The notes: generated from the sequence alone by a model not told the origin. Shown: positions 19,050-28,332, counted from the first letter of the stretch. The stretch is 64,000 nt of DNA from Lysobacteraceae bacterium P (GCA_005503055.1 SCOX01000015.1:1-64000); one strand, 5' to 3'. A program made the numbers and translations.

Positions 19050-19643
19050 ATGCCCGAGATCCTGGTGCTCTACTACAGCCGCGGCGGTTCGGTGGCGCGG
19101 TTGGCGCGGCAGATCGCGCGCGGCATCGGCGAGGTCGATGGTGTGAGCGCCCGCATCCGCACCGTGCCGCCGGTGGCCGCGGTGACGCAGTCCGCCGCGC
19201 CGCCGGTGCCCGAGGACGGTGCGCCGTACGTCGAGCCGCGCGACCTGGTCGAATGCGCCGGCCTCGCGCTCGGCAGCCCCACCCGCTTCGGCAACATGGC
19301 TGCGCCGGTGAAGTACTGGATCGACGGCCTGGTCGGCGAGTGGACCAGTGGCACGCTGGTGGGCAAGCCGGCGGCGGTGTTCACGTCCACCGCGACCATG
19401 CACGGCGGCCAGGAATCGACCCTGCTGACGATGATGGTGCCGCTGCTGCACCACGGCTGCGTGCTGATGGGCATTCCCTACACCGAGCCGGCGCTGAGCA
19501 CCACGCGCAGCGGCGGCACGCCCTACGGCGCCTCGCACGTGTCCGGCAACAACGACGATCCGCAGCCGACCGACGAGGAAGCGCAACTGGCGCGCGCGCT
19601 CGGCCGCCGGCTCGCGACGCTGGTCGCGAAGGTGGCGGCATGA
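19050..19643 (+). CDS. wrbA: NAD(P)H:quinone oxidoreductase WrbA
   Basis: WrbA is a flavodoxin-like FMN enzyme that reduces quinones by two electrons. The 197-residue protein shows the FMN phosphate loop YYSRGGSVARLA, GSPTRFGNMAAPVKYWID, and the STATMHGGQESTLL loop specific to WrbA. The start is ATG 19050 with a very strong GAAGGAGG ribosome-binding site; an in-frame upstream extension lacks one. It overlaps the DUF2069 gene by ATGA. Confidence 0.95.
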   Translation: MPEILVLYYSRGGSVARLARQIARGIGEVDGVSARIRTVPPVAAVTQSAAPPVPEDGAPYVEPRDLVECAGLALGSPTRFGNMAAPVKYWIDGLVGEWTSGTLVGKPAAVFTSTATMHGGQESTLLTMMVPLLHHGCVLMGIPYTEPALSTTRSGGTPYGASHVSGNNDDPQPTDEEAQLARALGRRLATLVAKVAA

Positions 19644-19975
19644 ACGCGCGGCACGTGCTGGTCCTGGCGTTACTGGGCCTGATGGGCGTGTTCGTGGCGT
19701 GGTTCGGCTCCGACGCCACGCCCACCGCGGAACTGCTGGTCTTCGCGGCCCCGCCCCTGCTGCTGGCCGTGGGCGTATTGCGGCGCGTGCGCTCGGCCTC
19801 GTTCTGGGCCGGCGTGCTGGCGCTGGGCTGGTTCAGCCACGGCGTCATGGTGGCCTGGTCGCGGCCGGGCGAGCGCGGCTACGCGCTAACCGAAGTCGCA
19901 CTGGCGCTGGTGATCATCTTCTCGGCCAACCTGCCCGGCCTGCGCGCCCGTTTCGCCCGCAAGCCGCGCGCCTGA
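19640..19975 (+). CDS. DUF2069 membrane protein
   Basis: A 111-residue protein with four hydrophobic helices and almost no soluble part. It matches the DUF2069 family, which in xanthomonads and pseudomonads follows wrbA. The start ATG at 19640 overlaps the wrbA stop (ATGA). Function unknown; a role linked to the WrbA quinone reductase in the membrane is only inferred from the coupling. Confidence 0.85.
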   Translation: MNARHVLVLALLGLMGVFVAWFGSDATPTAELLVFAAPPLLLAVGVLRRVRSASFWAGVLALGWFSHGVMVAWSRPGERGYALTEVALALVIIFSANLPGLRARFARKPRA

Positions 19976-19999
19976 CGACACGGGCACCGGCCGTATAAT
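19972..19999 (+). promoter_or_regulatory. Likely sigma-70 promoter for the asparaginase-like gene
   Basis: A perfect -10 TATAAT at 19994-19999 has CTGACG at 19972-19977 as a -35-like hexamer with a 16-nt spacer. The start codon of the next gene is 32 nt downstream of the -10. Confidence 0.55.
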
Positions 20000-20030
20000 C
20001 GCGGCCGACCTTCCCAGCGCGCGCACTTCG

Positions 20031-20519
20031 ATGGATCAGCTCTGCATCGTCACCACCGGCGGCACGATCGACAAGATCTACTTCGACGACAAGTCGGACT
20101 ACCAGATCGGCGAGCCGCAGATCGGCAGCATCCTGCGCGAGTTGGGCGTGGCGTTCCAGTTCAACGTGATCCCGATCCTGCGCAAGGATTCGCTGCACAT
20201 CACCGCCGACGACCGCGAGCTCATCCGCGCGACCATCGCCGCCCAGCCGGCCCGGCACGTGCTGCTCACGCACGGCACCGACACCATGGTGGAGACGGCG
20301 AAGGTGCTCGCCAGCCTGCAGGACAAGACGATCGTGCTGACCGGCGCATTGAGCCCGGCACGCTTTCGCGGCTCCGACGCGGAGTTCAACGTCGGCTGCG
20401 CCGTCGGCGCCGTGCAGGCGCTGTCGCCGGGCGTGTACATCGCCATGAACGGCCGCATCTGGAATCCGCTGGAAGTGCGCAAGAACGTCGCCGCCAATCG
20501 CTTCGAGCCGATCGGCTGA
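20031..20519 (+). CDS. One-domain asparaginase-like protein
   Basis: A 162-residue protein equal to just the N-terminal domain of type I/II L-asparaginases. It has the nucleophile motif TTGGTID (Thr12) and the second catalytic motif LTHGTDTM (Thr83, Asp84), followed by VLTGALSPARFRGSDA. Full asparaginases are about 330 residues with a C-terminal domain that helps complete the active site, so activity is uncertain. Its intact stop and downstream hairpin argue that it is a genuine short form, not a truncation. Short asparaginase-domain proteins are known in proteobacteria. Confidence 0.82.
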   Translation: MDQLCIVTTGGTIDKIYFDDKSDYQIGEPQIGSILRELGVAFQFNVIPILRKDSLHITADDRELIRATIAAQPARHVLLTHGTDTMVETAKVLASLQDKTIVLTGALSPARFRGSDAEFNVGCAVGAVQALSPGVYIAMNGRIWNPLEVRKNVAANRFEPIG

Positions 20520-20520
20520 C

Positions 20521-20547
20521 AAAAAAAGCCCCGGCGTAGCCGGGGCT
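20521..20547 (-). terminator. Rho-independent terminator of the first S8 protease gene
   Basis: AGCCCCGGC and GCCGGGGCT pair perfectly over 9 bp with a 3-nt loop. On the minus strand the stem is followed by seven T residues. It lies about 50 nt after the protease stop. On the plus strand there is no T tract, so it probably serves the protease gene. Confidence 0.88.
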
Positions 20548-20596
20548 GGAGAGTGCCGCGCGGGGGAAATGCGCGGCGACGAGGCGGCCGTCCCGA

Positions 20597-22609
20597 TCAG
20601 AACGTGATCGACCAGCTGTTGATGTAGCCCGTGTCCAGGCTAGCGTTGTCGTTGACGCGCAGCCGCCAGGTGCCGTTGAGCGCCTCGGTCGACAGGTTGC
20701 GCGAATACGTCTGCACCAGGTTGTCGGCGCTGCCGCCGGTGCGGTTGTGCAGGTTGTAGACACTGCCGTCGGGCGCCACCAGATCCACGCGCAGATCGCC
20801 GCGGTACGTGTGGACGATGTTCACGCTGACCGATGCGTTGGTCGGCGCGTTGCCCGTGCGGCCGGAGACGGAGATCGGGCTTTCCACCGTGGCGTTGTCG
20901 TTGATCGTGAAGTCGGTGCCGTTGCTGTAGGTCTGCGGACCGCCGGTGCTTCCCACGGTGACCGACGAGGTCTTCGTGTTGGTGGCGCCGTCGTCGTCGG
21001 TGACCGTCAGCGTGACCGTGTAGGTTCCTGCCAACGCATAGGTCTTGCTCGGGCTGGTCGCCGTGGACGTCGTGCCGTCGCCGAAGTTCCAGCTGCGCGA
21101 GACGATGCTGCCGTCGGTGTCGCTGGAGCTGTCGGTGAAGTTGGCCGTCAATCCGCTGGTGGTGACGCTGAAGTTCGCCGTCGGCGGCGTGTTGCCACCG
21201 CCACCTCCGGCCGCGTCGACCACGGCCTTCGCGTCGAGGATGCCCGGCCCGATGGTCTGCGACGGCGTCACCGGGAACGGACGGAAGTTCGCCTTGATGA
21301 TCTGCTCGACCTGCGCCGGCGTCTTCGGCGTGGCCGATGCGGACTGCAGCAACGCGATCACGCCCGCCACGTGCGGCGCCGCCATCGAGGTGCCGTTGTA
21401 GCTTGCATAGGTTTCCGCGCCCGGCGTGGTGGTGCCGGCGTTGAGCGTGGAGAGGATGCTCGAACCCGGCGCGGCGATGTCGATCAGCGCACCGTAGTTG
21501 GAGAAGCTCGAACGCTGGCCGGTGCTGGTGATCGCCGCCACCGCGATCACGTTGTTGCAGTTGGCTGGCGTGAAGCCCGACGTGTTGGCGTTGCTGTTGC
21601 CGGCCGCGATGGCCAACGTGGTGCCGCGGCTCACGGCGCCGTTGATCGCGTTCTGCATCGTCGCGCTGCACGAGCCGCCGCCGCCCAGGCTGAGGTTGAT
21701 CACTTCGGCCGGCGTCGCGTTGGCGGGCACGCCGCTGACCGTGCCGCCCGACGCCCAGGTGATCGCATCGGCGATGTCGGAAATGCTGCCGCCGCACTTG
21801 GCCAGCACGCGCACCGGCTGGATCTGCGCGTTGAACGCGGTGCCGGCCACGCCGACGCTGTTGTTGGTGCGCGCCGCGACGGTGCCCGCGACGTGCGTGC
21901 CGTGCCAGCTGGAGTTCGAGCCCACGATCTGTCCGCACTCGCCCGCGCTGTACCAGTCGCCCTGGTCGGCCGGGTTGGAATCGCGGCCGTTGCCGTCGCG
22001 TGCGGCGGTGGCATCGCTGACGAAGTCGTAGCCGGCGATGACGTTGGCGTTGAGTTCGCTGTGGCTGGTGATGCCGGTGTCGAGCACGGCGACCACCACG
22101 CCGGTGCCGCTGGCGGTGTCCCAGGCTTCGTTGGCGCGGATGCCCGCGTCGCTGTCCTGGTAGCCCCACTGCTCGGGATAGCGCGGATCGTTCGGCGTCA
22201 GTGCGATCTGCAGCAGGCGGTCGACCTCGACGAACTCGACGTTGGGATCGGCGGCGATCTGTCGCATCAGTTGTTCGGCTTCGGCGCGGTCGAGCTTGCG
22301 ATCGGCGCGTATCACTTCACCGCCGACGGACAGGCTGCGCAGCGCTTGCAGGCCGACGGCCTTGCCGCCCACGCCCGCCGCGGCGGCGACGTCCAGCGCG
22401 CGCCTCATGTCGGCGGCGTTGGCGCGCGGCGCGCTGCCGTCGCGGTACTTCACGATGAAGCGGTCGTGCGTCGGTGCCGATGCCAGGCCGCTCAGGTCGA
22501 CGCGATCGGCGGCGAAGGCCGTCGCGCAGGAACACGACAGGATCACCGCAGTCGCGGTGGCCAGGGCATGCAGGCGCATGCGGTTGGAGCACAAGTTGCG
22601 GGAAGACAT
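20597..22609 (-). CDS. Secreted S8 (subtilisin-family) serine protease with PKD and P domains
   Basis: A 670-residue exported protease. A signal peptide (to about AFA, residue 33) precedes an I9-type propeptide (about 48-132). The S8 catalytic domain follows with Asp177 (VAVLDTGITSHS), His236 (SWHGTHVAGT) and Ser408 (YNGTSMAAPH). A PKD domain (about 475-555, NFGDGTTST) and a C-terminal P/proprotein-convertase domain (about 560-670) complete it. Such enzymes are secreted by the type II system and cleaved at the propeptide and often at the P domain. All catalytic residues are intact. It is the last of three tandem proteases and has its own terminator. Confidence 0.93.
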   Translation of the reverse strand: MSSRNLCSNRMRLHALATATAVILSCSCATAFAADRVDLSGLASAPTHDRFIVKYRDGSAPRANAADMRRALDVAAAAGVGGKAVGLQALRSLSVGGEVIRADRKLDRAEAEQLMRQIAADPNVEFVEVDRLLQIALTPNDPRYPEQWGYQDSDAGIRANEAWDTASGTGVVVAVLDTGITSHSELNANVIAGYDFVSDATAARDGNGRDSNPADQGDWYSAGECGQIVGSNSSWHGTHVAGTVAARTNNSVGVAGTAFNAQIQPVRVLAKCGGSISDIADAITWASGGTVSGVPANATPAEVINLSLGGGGSCSATMQNAINGAVSRGTTLAIAAGNSNANTSGFTPANCNNVIAVAAITSTGQRSSFSNYGALIDIAAPGSSILSTLNAGTTTPGAETYASYNGTSMAAPHVAGVIALLQSASATPKTPAQVEQIIKANFRPFPVTPSQTIGPGILDAKAVVDAAGGGGGNTPPTANFSVTTSGLTANFTDSSSDTDGSIVSRSWNFGDGTTSTATSPSKTYALAGTYTVTLTVTDDDGATNTKTSSVTVGSTGGPQTYSNGTDFTINDNATVESPISVSGRTGNAPTNASVSVNIVHTYRGDLRVDLVAPDGSVYNLHNRTGGSADNLVQTYSRNLSTEALNGTWRLRVNDNASLDTGYINSWSITF

Positions 22610-22799
22610 CTCGATTCACCCCTCAAGTCCATTCGAGCCGCGATGCGCGGCGGGGAAAGGCCGAAGCGGCGTGGCGTCGTGGACGCTCGCGCTGCGACAA
22701 CCGACGATGTGGCGTCGCCACCGCAAATGCGGCCGCGAAAGGAGGCGATCGCCACGGACCTCGGTCGACAGCGGCCGCCCTGCGCGGCCGCATCGAGAA

Positions 22800-22820
22800 G
22801 GCGCCCCACAGCGGGGCGCC
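22800..22820 (-). terminator. Hairpin after the metalloprotease gene
   Basis: GGCGCCCC and GGGGCGCC form a perfect 8-bp stem with a 5-nt loop, 22 nt after the metalloprotease stop on the minus strand. No T tract follows. The rest of 22610-22842 holds no recognisable gene; it should contain the promoter of the downstream S8 protease. Confidence 0.45.
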
Positions 22821-22842
22821 GTGCAACTGGCCGGAGTCTTCC

Positions 22843-24452
22843 TCAGAACGTGATGCTCCAGCTGTTGATGTAGCCGGTGTCGCCGCCGGCGTTGTCGTTG
22901 ACACGCAGCTTCCACGACCCGTTGAGCGGCTCGCTCGTCAGGTTCTTGGTGTAGGTGCCGACGAGGTTGTCCGCGCTCCCACCGGTGCGGTTGTGGATGT
23001 TGTAGAGCGTGCCGTCGGGCGCGACGAGATCCACCTTCAGGTCGCCGCGATAGGTGTGCACGATGTTCACCGCGATCGACGCGCTCGCCGGGCCGTTGCC
23101 GCTGCGACCGGACACGCTGATCGGACTGTCGACGGTGGCGTTGTCGCTGATCGTGTAGTCGGTGGCGTTGGTGTAGGTCTGCGTGCCGCCGCCTCCGCCG
23201 CCGCCACGGAATGCCGCGATGGTCGCCTTGGTGTTCACCAGCACGCGCTGGTTGTGGCTGGTGGCCGCCGTGCCCATCGCCACGCCCTGGTAGGTGACGT
23301 CCGGGTTCGACCAGTAGTTCAGGCGCGGGCAGCCGCTGGTGCAGTCGTAGGCCATGATCGTGCGCCACGCGTTGTTGGGCGCGCGATAGCCGTGGCCGTA
23401 GGCGTAGGGCGAGGTGCTCGGATCGGTGGCCGGATCGTGTCGCGCCGACTGCAGGTGGCCGATTTCGTGCGCGAACGAGTAATAGCCGGTCGCGCAATCC
23501 CAGTACGCGGTGGCGAACGCGGTCGTCGCACTGGAACCGATGCCCGATGCCAGGCCGCAGGCGGAACCGTCGTTGCCGATCAGCACGGCGACGTCCGCGC
23601 CGGCGCTGTCGCGCAGCGCGTGGATGTTGTCCATGTAACCGTCGCTGGTGTTGCGGAAGCGCGACAGGTCGGTGCTCATGCCCAGTTCGCTGTAGGCCAC
23701 TGCAGAGTAGCCGGCCAGTTCCAGGTTGATGCCGACGTTGGAATTGACGTAGCCCTGGTTCGATTCGGCCACCGCCAGTTGCGCCAGCGCCTGCATGTCG
23801 CCGCCGTACGCGGACACGGCCGCGTTGGTCGCCACGACCAGCACGCGGATCGTCGCGGTCGGGCCCGGGTCGATCGCCAGCGCGCCGACGCGTCCGCCCT
23901 GCGGCTGCATGTCGATCTGCGGCAGGTCGCCGAACGCGGTCGGGTGATCGGGTGGCATGGCGCGTTCGTTGACTTCGATCACCGCGTGGTTGCCGTCGGG
24001 CAGCGGGCGGATGCGGTACAGCTGGCCGTCCACGCGCACGTTGCCGGTAATGCCCTGCCCGCGCTTGATGAGGATCACCGAGTTGTTTTCGTCGTGCTTC
24101 ACTTCGCGCGCGGTCATCGTGCGGGCCTTCGCCGTCTCGCGCACATGGCCGATCCAGAGCAGGCTGCCGTCGGGCTGCACCTTGGCGTTCTCGAGCACGG
24201 CGTTGACGTTGCGCAGGCCCAGGTCGAGGCCTATCTCGGCGTTGTTCGCGCTGACCGCCGCCGGGTTGGCGCGCAGCGCGCGCAGCGAGGTGGTGGTGGC
24301 ATTCGCGGCCAGACGGCCGGCGGTCGCGGCCACGCGAATTGCACCTGCGCCGGGCCGAGGAACAGCGGCTCGGCGGACATCGCCGCGCCGGAAAGCACGA
24401 GCGCGCCGGTGGCGGCGAGCACGCGCGTGGAGAGCATGGTCTTGCGGTTCAT
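22843..24452 (-). pseudogene. Secreted metzincin-type metalloprotease with P domain, interrupted by a frameshift
   Basis: Translation from ATG 24452 (a GGAGGA ribosome-binding site lies just upstream) gives a good signal peptide, MNRKTMLSTRVLAATGALVL onward, then SAEPLFLGPAQVQ. From about 24336-24341 the protein continues only in another frame (RVAATAGRLAANATTTSLRA onward), as if one base were missing in a CAATTCGC stretch. The continuing frame encodes a reprolysin-like domain with the zinc motif HEIGHLQSARHD (about 23434-23472), the Met-turn TIMAYD and a C-terminal P domain ending INSWSITF. With one base restored it would be about 536 residues. It could be a real null allele, a sequencing error or, less likely, programmed slippage. 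Confidence 0.75.
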
Positions 24453-24609
24453 GGGTACGTCCTCCTGCGTGGATTGGGTGTCCTTCCCCGCGACGCGCAT
24501 CGGCGGCGATACGCTGCGCCATCCCGTGCGCCGCGGCAGGTTGCCCGCCCCCGGCGCGTGCCGGGAGCGGGTGTCGCACAGACTCGAGCTTCAGATCAGA
24601 ACGTCCAGA

Positions 24610-26697
24610 TCAGAACGTCACCGACCAGCTGTTGATGTAGCCGGTGTCGCCGGCCGCGTTGTCGTTCACGCGCAGCTTCCACGTACCGTTGAGCGGTTCG
24701 CTCGACAGGTTGAAGGAGACCGTCTTGTTGACGTTGTCGGCGCTGCCGCCGGTGCGGTTGTGGACGTTGTATAGGCTGCCGTCCGGCGCGACCAGATCCA
24801 CCTTCAGGTCGCCCTGATAGGTGTGCACGATGGCGACGGTGACCGAGGCGTTGCTCGGTGCGTTGCCGGTGCGGCCGGACACCGTGATCGGGCTGTCCAC
24901 CGTGAGGTTGTCGCCGATCGTGTAGTCGGTGCCGTTGCTGTAGGTCTGCGTGCCGCCGCCACCGCCGGCGGTGTAGCTGCCGGTCAGCGACAGGCCCGAG
25001 TACGCCGAGTAGCCGCGTACCAGCACGTAGTACTTGCCCGTCTGCGCGGTGGCGATGTTGCAGGTCTCGGCATTGGTGCTGGTCTCGGACTTGCAGTCGA
25101 AGCTGGTCGTGGTCGGCGCGCTGCCGAACTTCACGTACAGGTCCGCATCACCGGTGCCGCCGCTGGTGACGAACTTAAGCCCGGTTGCGCCGGCCGGCAC
25201 GTCGAGCGAGTACAGCTTGTCGCTGCCAGCCGCACCGCTGACGCCGGTGACGGCCACGCCGTTGGTGATGGGCGTGGCGGTCGGTGGCGGCGTGGTGCCA
25301 TTGGCCGCATCGACGACCGCCTTGGCATTGAGGACGCCCGGGCCTATCGGCTGCGACGGGGTCGACGGGAACGCCGTCACGTTGGCCTTGATCAGCGCCT
25401 CCACCTGGGCCGGCGTTTTCGGCGTGGTCGCCACCGCCTGCAGCAGCGCGACCACGCCCGCCACGTGTGGCGTGGCCATCGAGGTGCCGTTGTAGCTGGC
25501 GTAGGTTTCCGCGCCCGGCGTCGTAGCGCCGCTGTTGAGCGTGGACAGGATGTTCGAGCCCGGCGCGGCGATGTCGATCAGCGAACCGTAGTTGGAGAAG
25601 CTCGAACGCGCACCCGTGCTGGTGATCGAGGCCACCGCGATGACGTTGTTGCAGTTCGCCGGCGAGGCGTTGGAGACGTTGACGTTGTCGTTGCCGGCGG
25701 CGATGACGAGCGTGGTGCCGCGGCCGACCGCGCCGTTGATCGCGGTCTGCGTGGTCGTGCCGCACGCGCCGCTGCCGCCGAGGCTGAGGTTGATGACCTC
25801 GGCCGGGTTCGCATTGGCCGGCACGCCGCTGACGGTGCCGCCGGAGGCCCAGATGATCGCGTCGGCGATGTCGGAGTCGTAACCGCCGCAGGTACCGAGC
25901 ACGCGCACCGGCACGATCTTCGCGCCGTATGCCACGCCCGCCACGCCCTTGGCGTTGTTGGTCACCGCGGCGATCGTGCCGGCCACGTGCGTGCCGTGCC
26001 AGCTCGAGCCCTGCGCGGCGTGCGAGCCGCCGCACTGGTTCGCGGAGACCCAGTCGCCCGGATCGCTCGCATCGCTGTCGCGGCCGTTGCCGTCGTTCGA
26101 CACGGTGGTGTCTATGATGAAGTCGTAGCCCGGCAACACGTTGCCGCTGAGGTCGCTGTGGTTGGTGATGCCGGTGTCGAGCACCGCGACCACCGCGCCG
26201 GCGCCGTTGGTGACGTCCCACGCCTGGTTGGCCTTGATGCCGTAGGTGCCCGAATAGCCCCACTGCTCGCTGTAGCGCGTGTCGTTGGGCGTCAGCAGCG
26301 CCTTGTTGAGCTTGTCGACCTCGACGTACTCGACGTTCGGATCGGCCGCGATCTGGCGCATGAGGGTTTCCGCTTCGACGCGGTCCAGCTTGCGATCGGC
26401 ACGCACCACGTCGGCGCCGGTGGCGATGCGACGCAGGTGCTTCACGCCCAGCGCCTTGCCGCGACCCGTGCTGGAGGCGGCGGCGGTGCTCAGCGCACTT
26501 TGCAGGGTGGCGACGTTCGCGCGTTCGGCGCTGCCGTCCTTGTACTTGACGATGAAGCGGTCGTTCTTCGTCTCGGCGTCCAGGCCCGAGAGGTTGACGC
26601 GTGCCTGTTGCGCGAACGCCGGCGCGGCGAGCGCGGACGAAAGGGCGATGGCGGTTGCGACGGACAGCGCGTGCGCGCGAATGCGACGATCAGACAT
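24610..26697 (-). CDS. Secreted S8 (subtilisin-family) serine protease with PPC and P domains
   Basis: A 695-residue exported protease. A signal peptide (to about AFAQ, residue 30) and an I9 propeptide (about 46-130) precede the S8 domain with Asp174 (VAVLDTGITNHS), His234 (SWHGTHVAGT) and Ser406 (YNGTSMATPH). A PPC (bacterial pre-peptidase C-terminal) domain (about 480-576, GTGDADLYVKFG) and a P domain (about 585-695) follow. The start is ATG 26697; a longer upstream reading is not protein-like. The catalytic domain is closely similar to that of the protease at 20597-22609, but a PPC domain replaces the PKD domain. All catalytic residues are intact. Confidence 0.93.
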   Translation of the reverse strand: MSDRRIRAHALSVATAIALSSALAAPAFAQQARVNLSGLDAETKNDRFIVKYKDGSAERANVATLQSALSTAAASSTGRGKALGVKHLRRIATGADVVRADRKLDRVEAETLMRQIAADPNVEYVEVDKLNKALLTPNDTRYSEQWGYSGTYGIKANQAWDVTNGAGAVVAVLDTGITNHSDLSGNVLPGYDFIIDTTVSNDGNGRDSDASDPGDWVSANQCGGSHAAQGSSWHGTHVAGTIAAVTNNAKGVAGVAYGAKIVPVRVLGTCGGYDSDIADAIIWASGGTVSGVPANANPAEVINLSLGGSGACGTTTQTAINGAVGRGTTLVIAAGNDNVNVSNASPANCNNVIAVASITSTGARSSFSNYGSLIDIAAPGSNILSTLNSGATTPGAETYASYNGTSMATPHVAGVVALLQAVATTPKTPAQVEALIKANVTAFPSTPSQPIGPGVLNAKAVVDAANGTTPPPTATPITNGVAVTGVSGAAGSDKLYSLDVPAGATGLKFVTSGGTGDADLYVKFGSAPTTTSFDCKSETSTNAETCNIATAQTGKYYVLVRGYSAYSGLSLTGSYTAGGGGGTQTYSNGTDYTIGDNLTVDSPITVSGRTGNAPSNASVTVAIVHTYQGDLKVDLVAPDGSLYNVHNRTGGSADNVNKTVSFNLSSEPLNGTWKLRVNDNAAGDTGYINSWSVTF

Positions 26698-27193
26698 CTG
26701 ATGGAACCCCCGAAGTTGGGACTGCGTGATGGAAGGCCTGCCTACCGGCGCCCGGGGGCTCCGTGTGGCGGGCCTTGTGTGCGGCCGGCCGCGTCGAGGC
26801 GGACGACCGTTTTTCCAGCTGACACCTCCGGTGCCGCAGAGACTGCGACAGCCCGGCATCACGCATTCCGGGGTCTTGGCAGGACCTCGATGAGGTTCCG
26901 CCCCCTGTTTCCGCGACCCTGCCTGCGCAGTTGCCGGGGCTTGCCCCCGTTCCGGCCCGGTACCGGACGGGGTCACGCGACTGGCCGGAACCGGTCGCGT
27001 CTGAACACAACGCAAGGTGTACCCGATGCCCCACCACCCATCGAGGCGACAGGATTGGCAAAGTCACCCATTTGCGGATGCCATCACTGTTCAGGAAGCA
27101 ATGGTTACGGATGCAACCGGTGGACACCGCATACGCGAACGCCCCGCGGGGCGGGGCGTTCGTGCAGTGCAACAACGGTTTCCGGGGGGACGC
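26698..27193. other. 496-nt gene-free region between sufT and the S8 protease
   Basis: No open frame here resembles protein. On the minus strand it must hold the protease promoter, but I find no convincing -35/-10 pair and no CRP-like palindrome. The only clear structure is the hairpin at 27136-27162 next to the sufT end. Translations of both strands are Arg/Pro/Gly-rich shadows. Confidence 0.6.
27136..27162 (-). terminator. Strong hairpin after sufT
   Basis: CGAACGCCCCGC and GCGGGGCGTTCG make a perfect 12-bp stem with a GGG loop, 32 nt after the sufT stop. No T tract follows on either strand, so termination is likely but not certain. Confidence 0.55.
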
Positions 27194-27751
27194 TCAGAGC
27201 ATCCCGGTCTCCAGGCGCGCGGCCTCGGACATCATGGTGCGGTTCCACGGCGGGTCGAAGACCAGGTCGACATCGGCCTCGACCACGGTGGGGATCATCT
27301 CCAGCTTGTCGCGCACGTCGGCGACCAGGATGTCGCCCATGCCGCAGGCCGGGGCCGTCAGCGTCATGCGTACTTCGACGCGGCGCTGGCCGGGTTTCTC
27401 GGGATGCGGCTCGATCCGTGCCTCGTAGACCAGGCCCAGGTCGACGACGTTGATCGGGATTTCCGGGTCGAAGCAGGTGCGCAACTGGCGCCAGACCATC
27501 TGCTCGACGGCCTCGTCGTCGGCGCCTTCGGGCAGTTCGAGGGGTTCGGGCGCTTCCTTGCCGATGGCGTCGGCATCGCGGCCGGCGATTCGGAAGAGGT
27601 TGCCTTCGACGAACACGGTGTAGCTGCCGCCCAGGCCCTGGGTGATATAGCCCACGCTGCCTGCCGGCAAGGTGACCTGTTCGCCCTGAGGGACCATGAC
27701 GACGGCGCAATCGCGCTCGAAACGGACGGGTTCGCTGCTGCGGGAATACAT
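27194..27751 (-). CDS. sufT: Fe-S cluster assembly protein SufT (MIP18/DUF59 family)
   Basis: A 185-residue protein. Residues about 1-80 are a beta-rich N-terminal domain (VPQGEQVTLPAGSVGYITQG). The C-terminal MIP18 domain holds INVVDLGLVYEARIEP, the Cys-bearing LTAPACGMGDILVADV loop and VDLVFDPPWN. SufT helps mature Fe-S proteins. The start is ATG 27751; a GTG eight codons upstream is possible, and neither has a strong ribosome-binding site. No other suf genes are nearby. Confidence 0.9.
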   Translation of the reverse strand: MYSRSSEPVRFERDCAVVMVPQGEQVTLPAGSVGYITQGLGGSYTVFVEGNLFRIAGRDADAIGKEAPEPLELPEGADDEAVEQMVWRQLRTCFDPEIPINVVDLGLVYEARIEPHPEKPGQRRVEVRMTLTAPACGMGDILVADVRDKLEMIPTVVEADVDLVFDPPWNRTMMSEAARLETGML

Positions 27752-27908
27752 GCCAGAAAGATTGGGGTGCCGCACCCCGGCACAAGTGCGGTCATTCTAC
27801 CGGCAGCGCGCGCACGCGCCCGCGTCCGATGCGGGATGCAGCGTTGCCGCGCGCGTCTCGTTGCGCACGCCGGCTATGCTGTGCGGCCCCTCGCCCCCCG
27901 AGCATTCG

Positions 27909-28328
27909 ATGACCCCAGCCGCCCCGCCTGCCCGCCGCGCCACGTGGTTCTCGTGGCTGCTGTTGCTGCTGGGCGCCTTCGGCTTCGCCGCCGTGTGGGT
28001 GCTGGCCAGTCTTTACAGCGGCCGCCAGCTCGGCTGGATGGCGGTGCTGGGCGCGCTCGACATCGCCTGGATGCTGCGTCTGGGCGGCTGGCGCCCGGGA
28101 TCGCCGCGCATGTTTGCCGGCCTGGCGGCGGTTGCCGCCATCGTGATCGTCTCCAACTGGTTCATCACCGCCACGCAGCTGGGTTCGATGCTGGGCCTGG
28201 GGCCGTGGGATTCGGCCATGCGGCTGGGCTGGCACCACGCCTGGATCCTGATCCAGTTGGCCAACCACACGATGGACGCGGTGTGGATCGGCGTCGGCCT
28301 GCTGGTCGCGGCGTGGCTGTCGCGCTGA
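27909..28328 (+). CDS. Small inner-membrane protein of unknown function
   Basis: A 139-residue protein with four hydrophobic segments (about 10-32, 38-55, 65-85 and 112-138). The start is ATG 27909 (MTPAAPPARRATW); longer in-frame readings upstream enter the sufT promoter and are rejected. No strong ribosome-binding site is visible. I do not recognise a named family. It converges on the MocR regulator, with stops 4 nt apart. Confidence 0.7.
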   Translation: MTPAAPPARRATWFSWLLLLLGAFGFAAVWVLASLYSGRQLGWMAVLGALDIAWMLRLGGWRPGSPRMFAGLAAVAAIVIVSNWFITATQLGSMLGLGPWDSAMRLGWHHAWILIQLANHTMDAVWIGVGLLVAAWLSR

Positions 28329-28332
28329 CGCC

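Noticed and set aside
24453-24579. An upstream start for the metalloprotease in the continuing frame (GTG 24579)
   Set aside because: It would yield an Arg/His/Pro-rich leader without a signal peptide or ribosome-binding site, whereas ATG 24452 in the other frame gives a proper signal peptide. A frameshift explains the data better.
26698-27000. A riboswitch or c-di-GMP (GEMM-type) leader ahead of the S8 protease
   Set aside because: A GGTAGGC-like string was noticed, but the paired GGGACGCAAAGC core and other conserved parts are missing.
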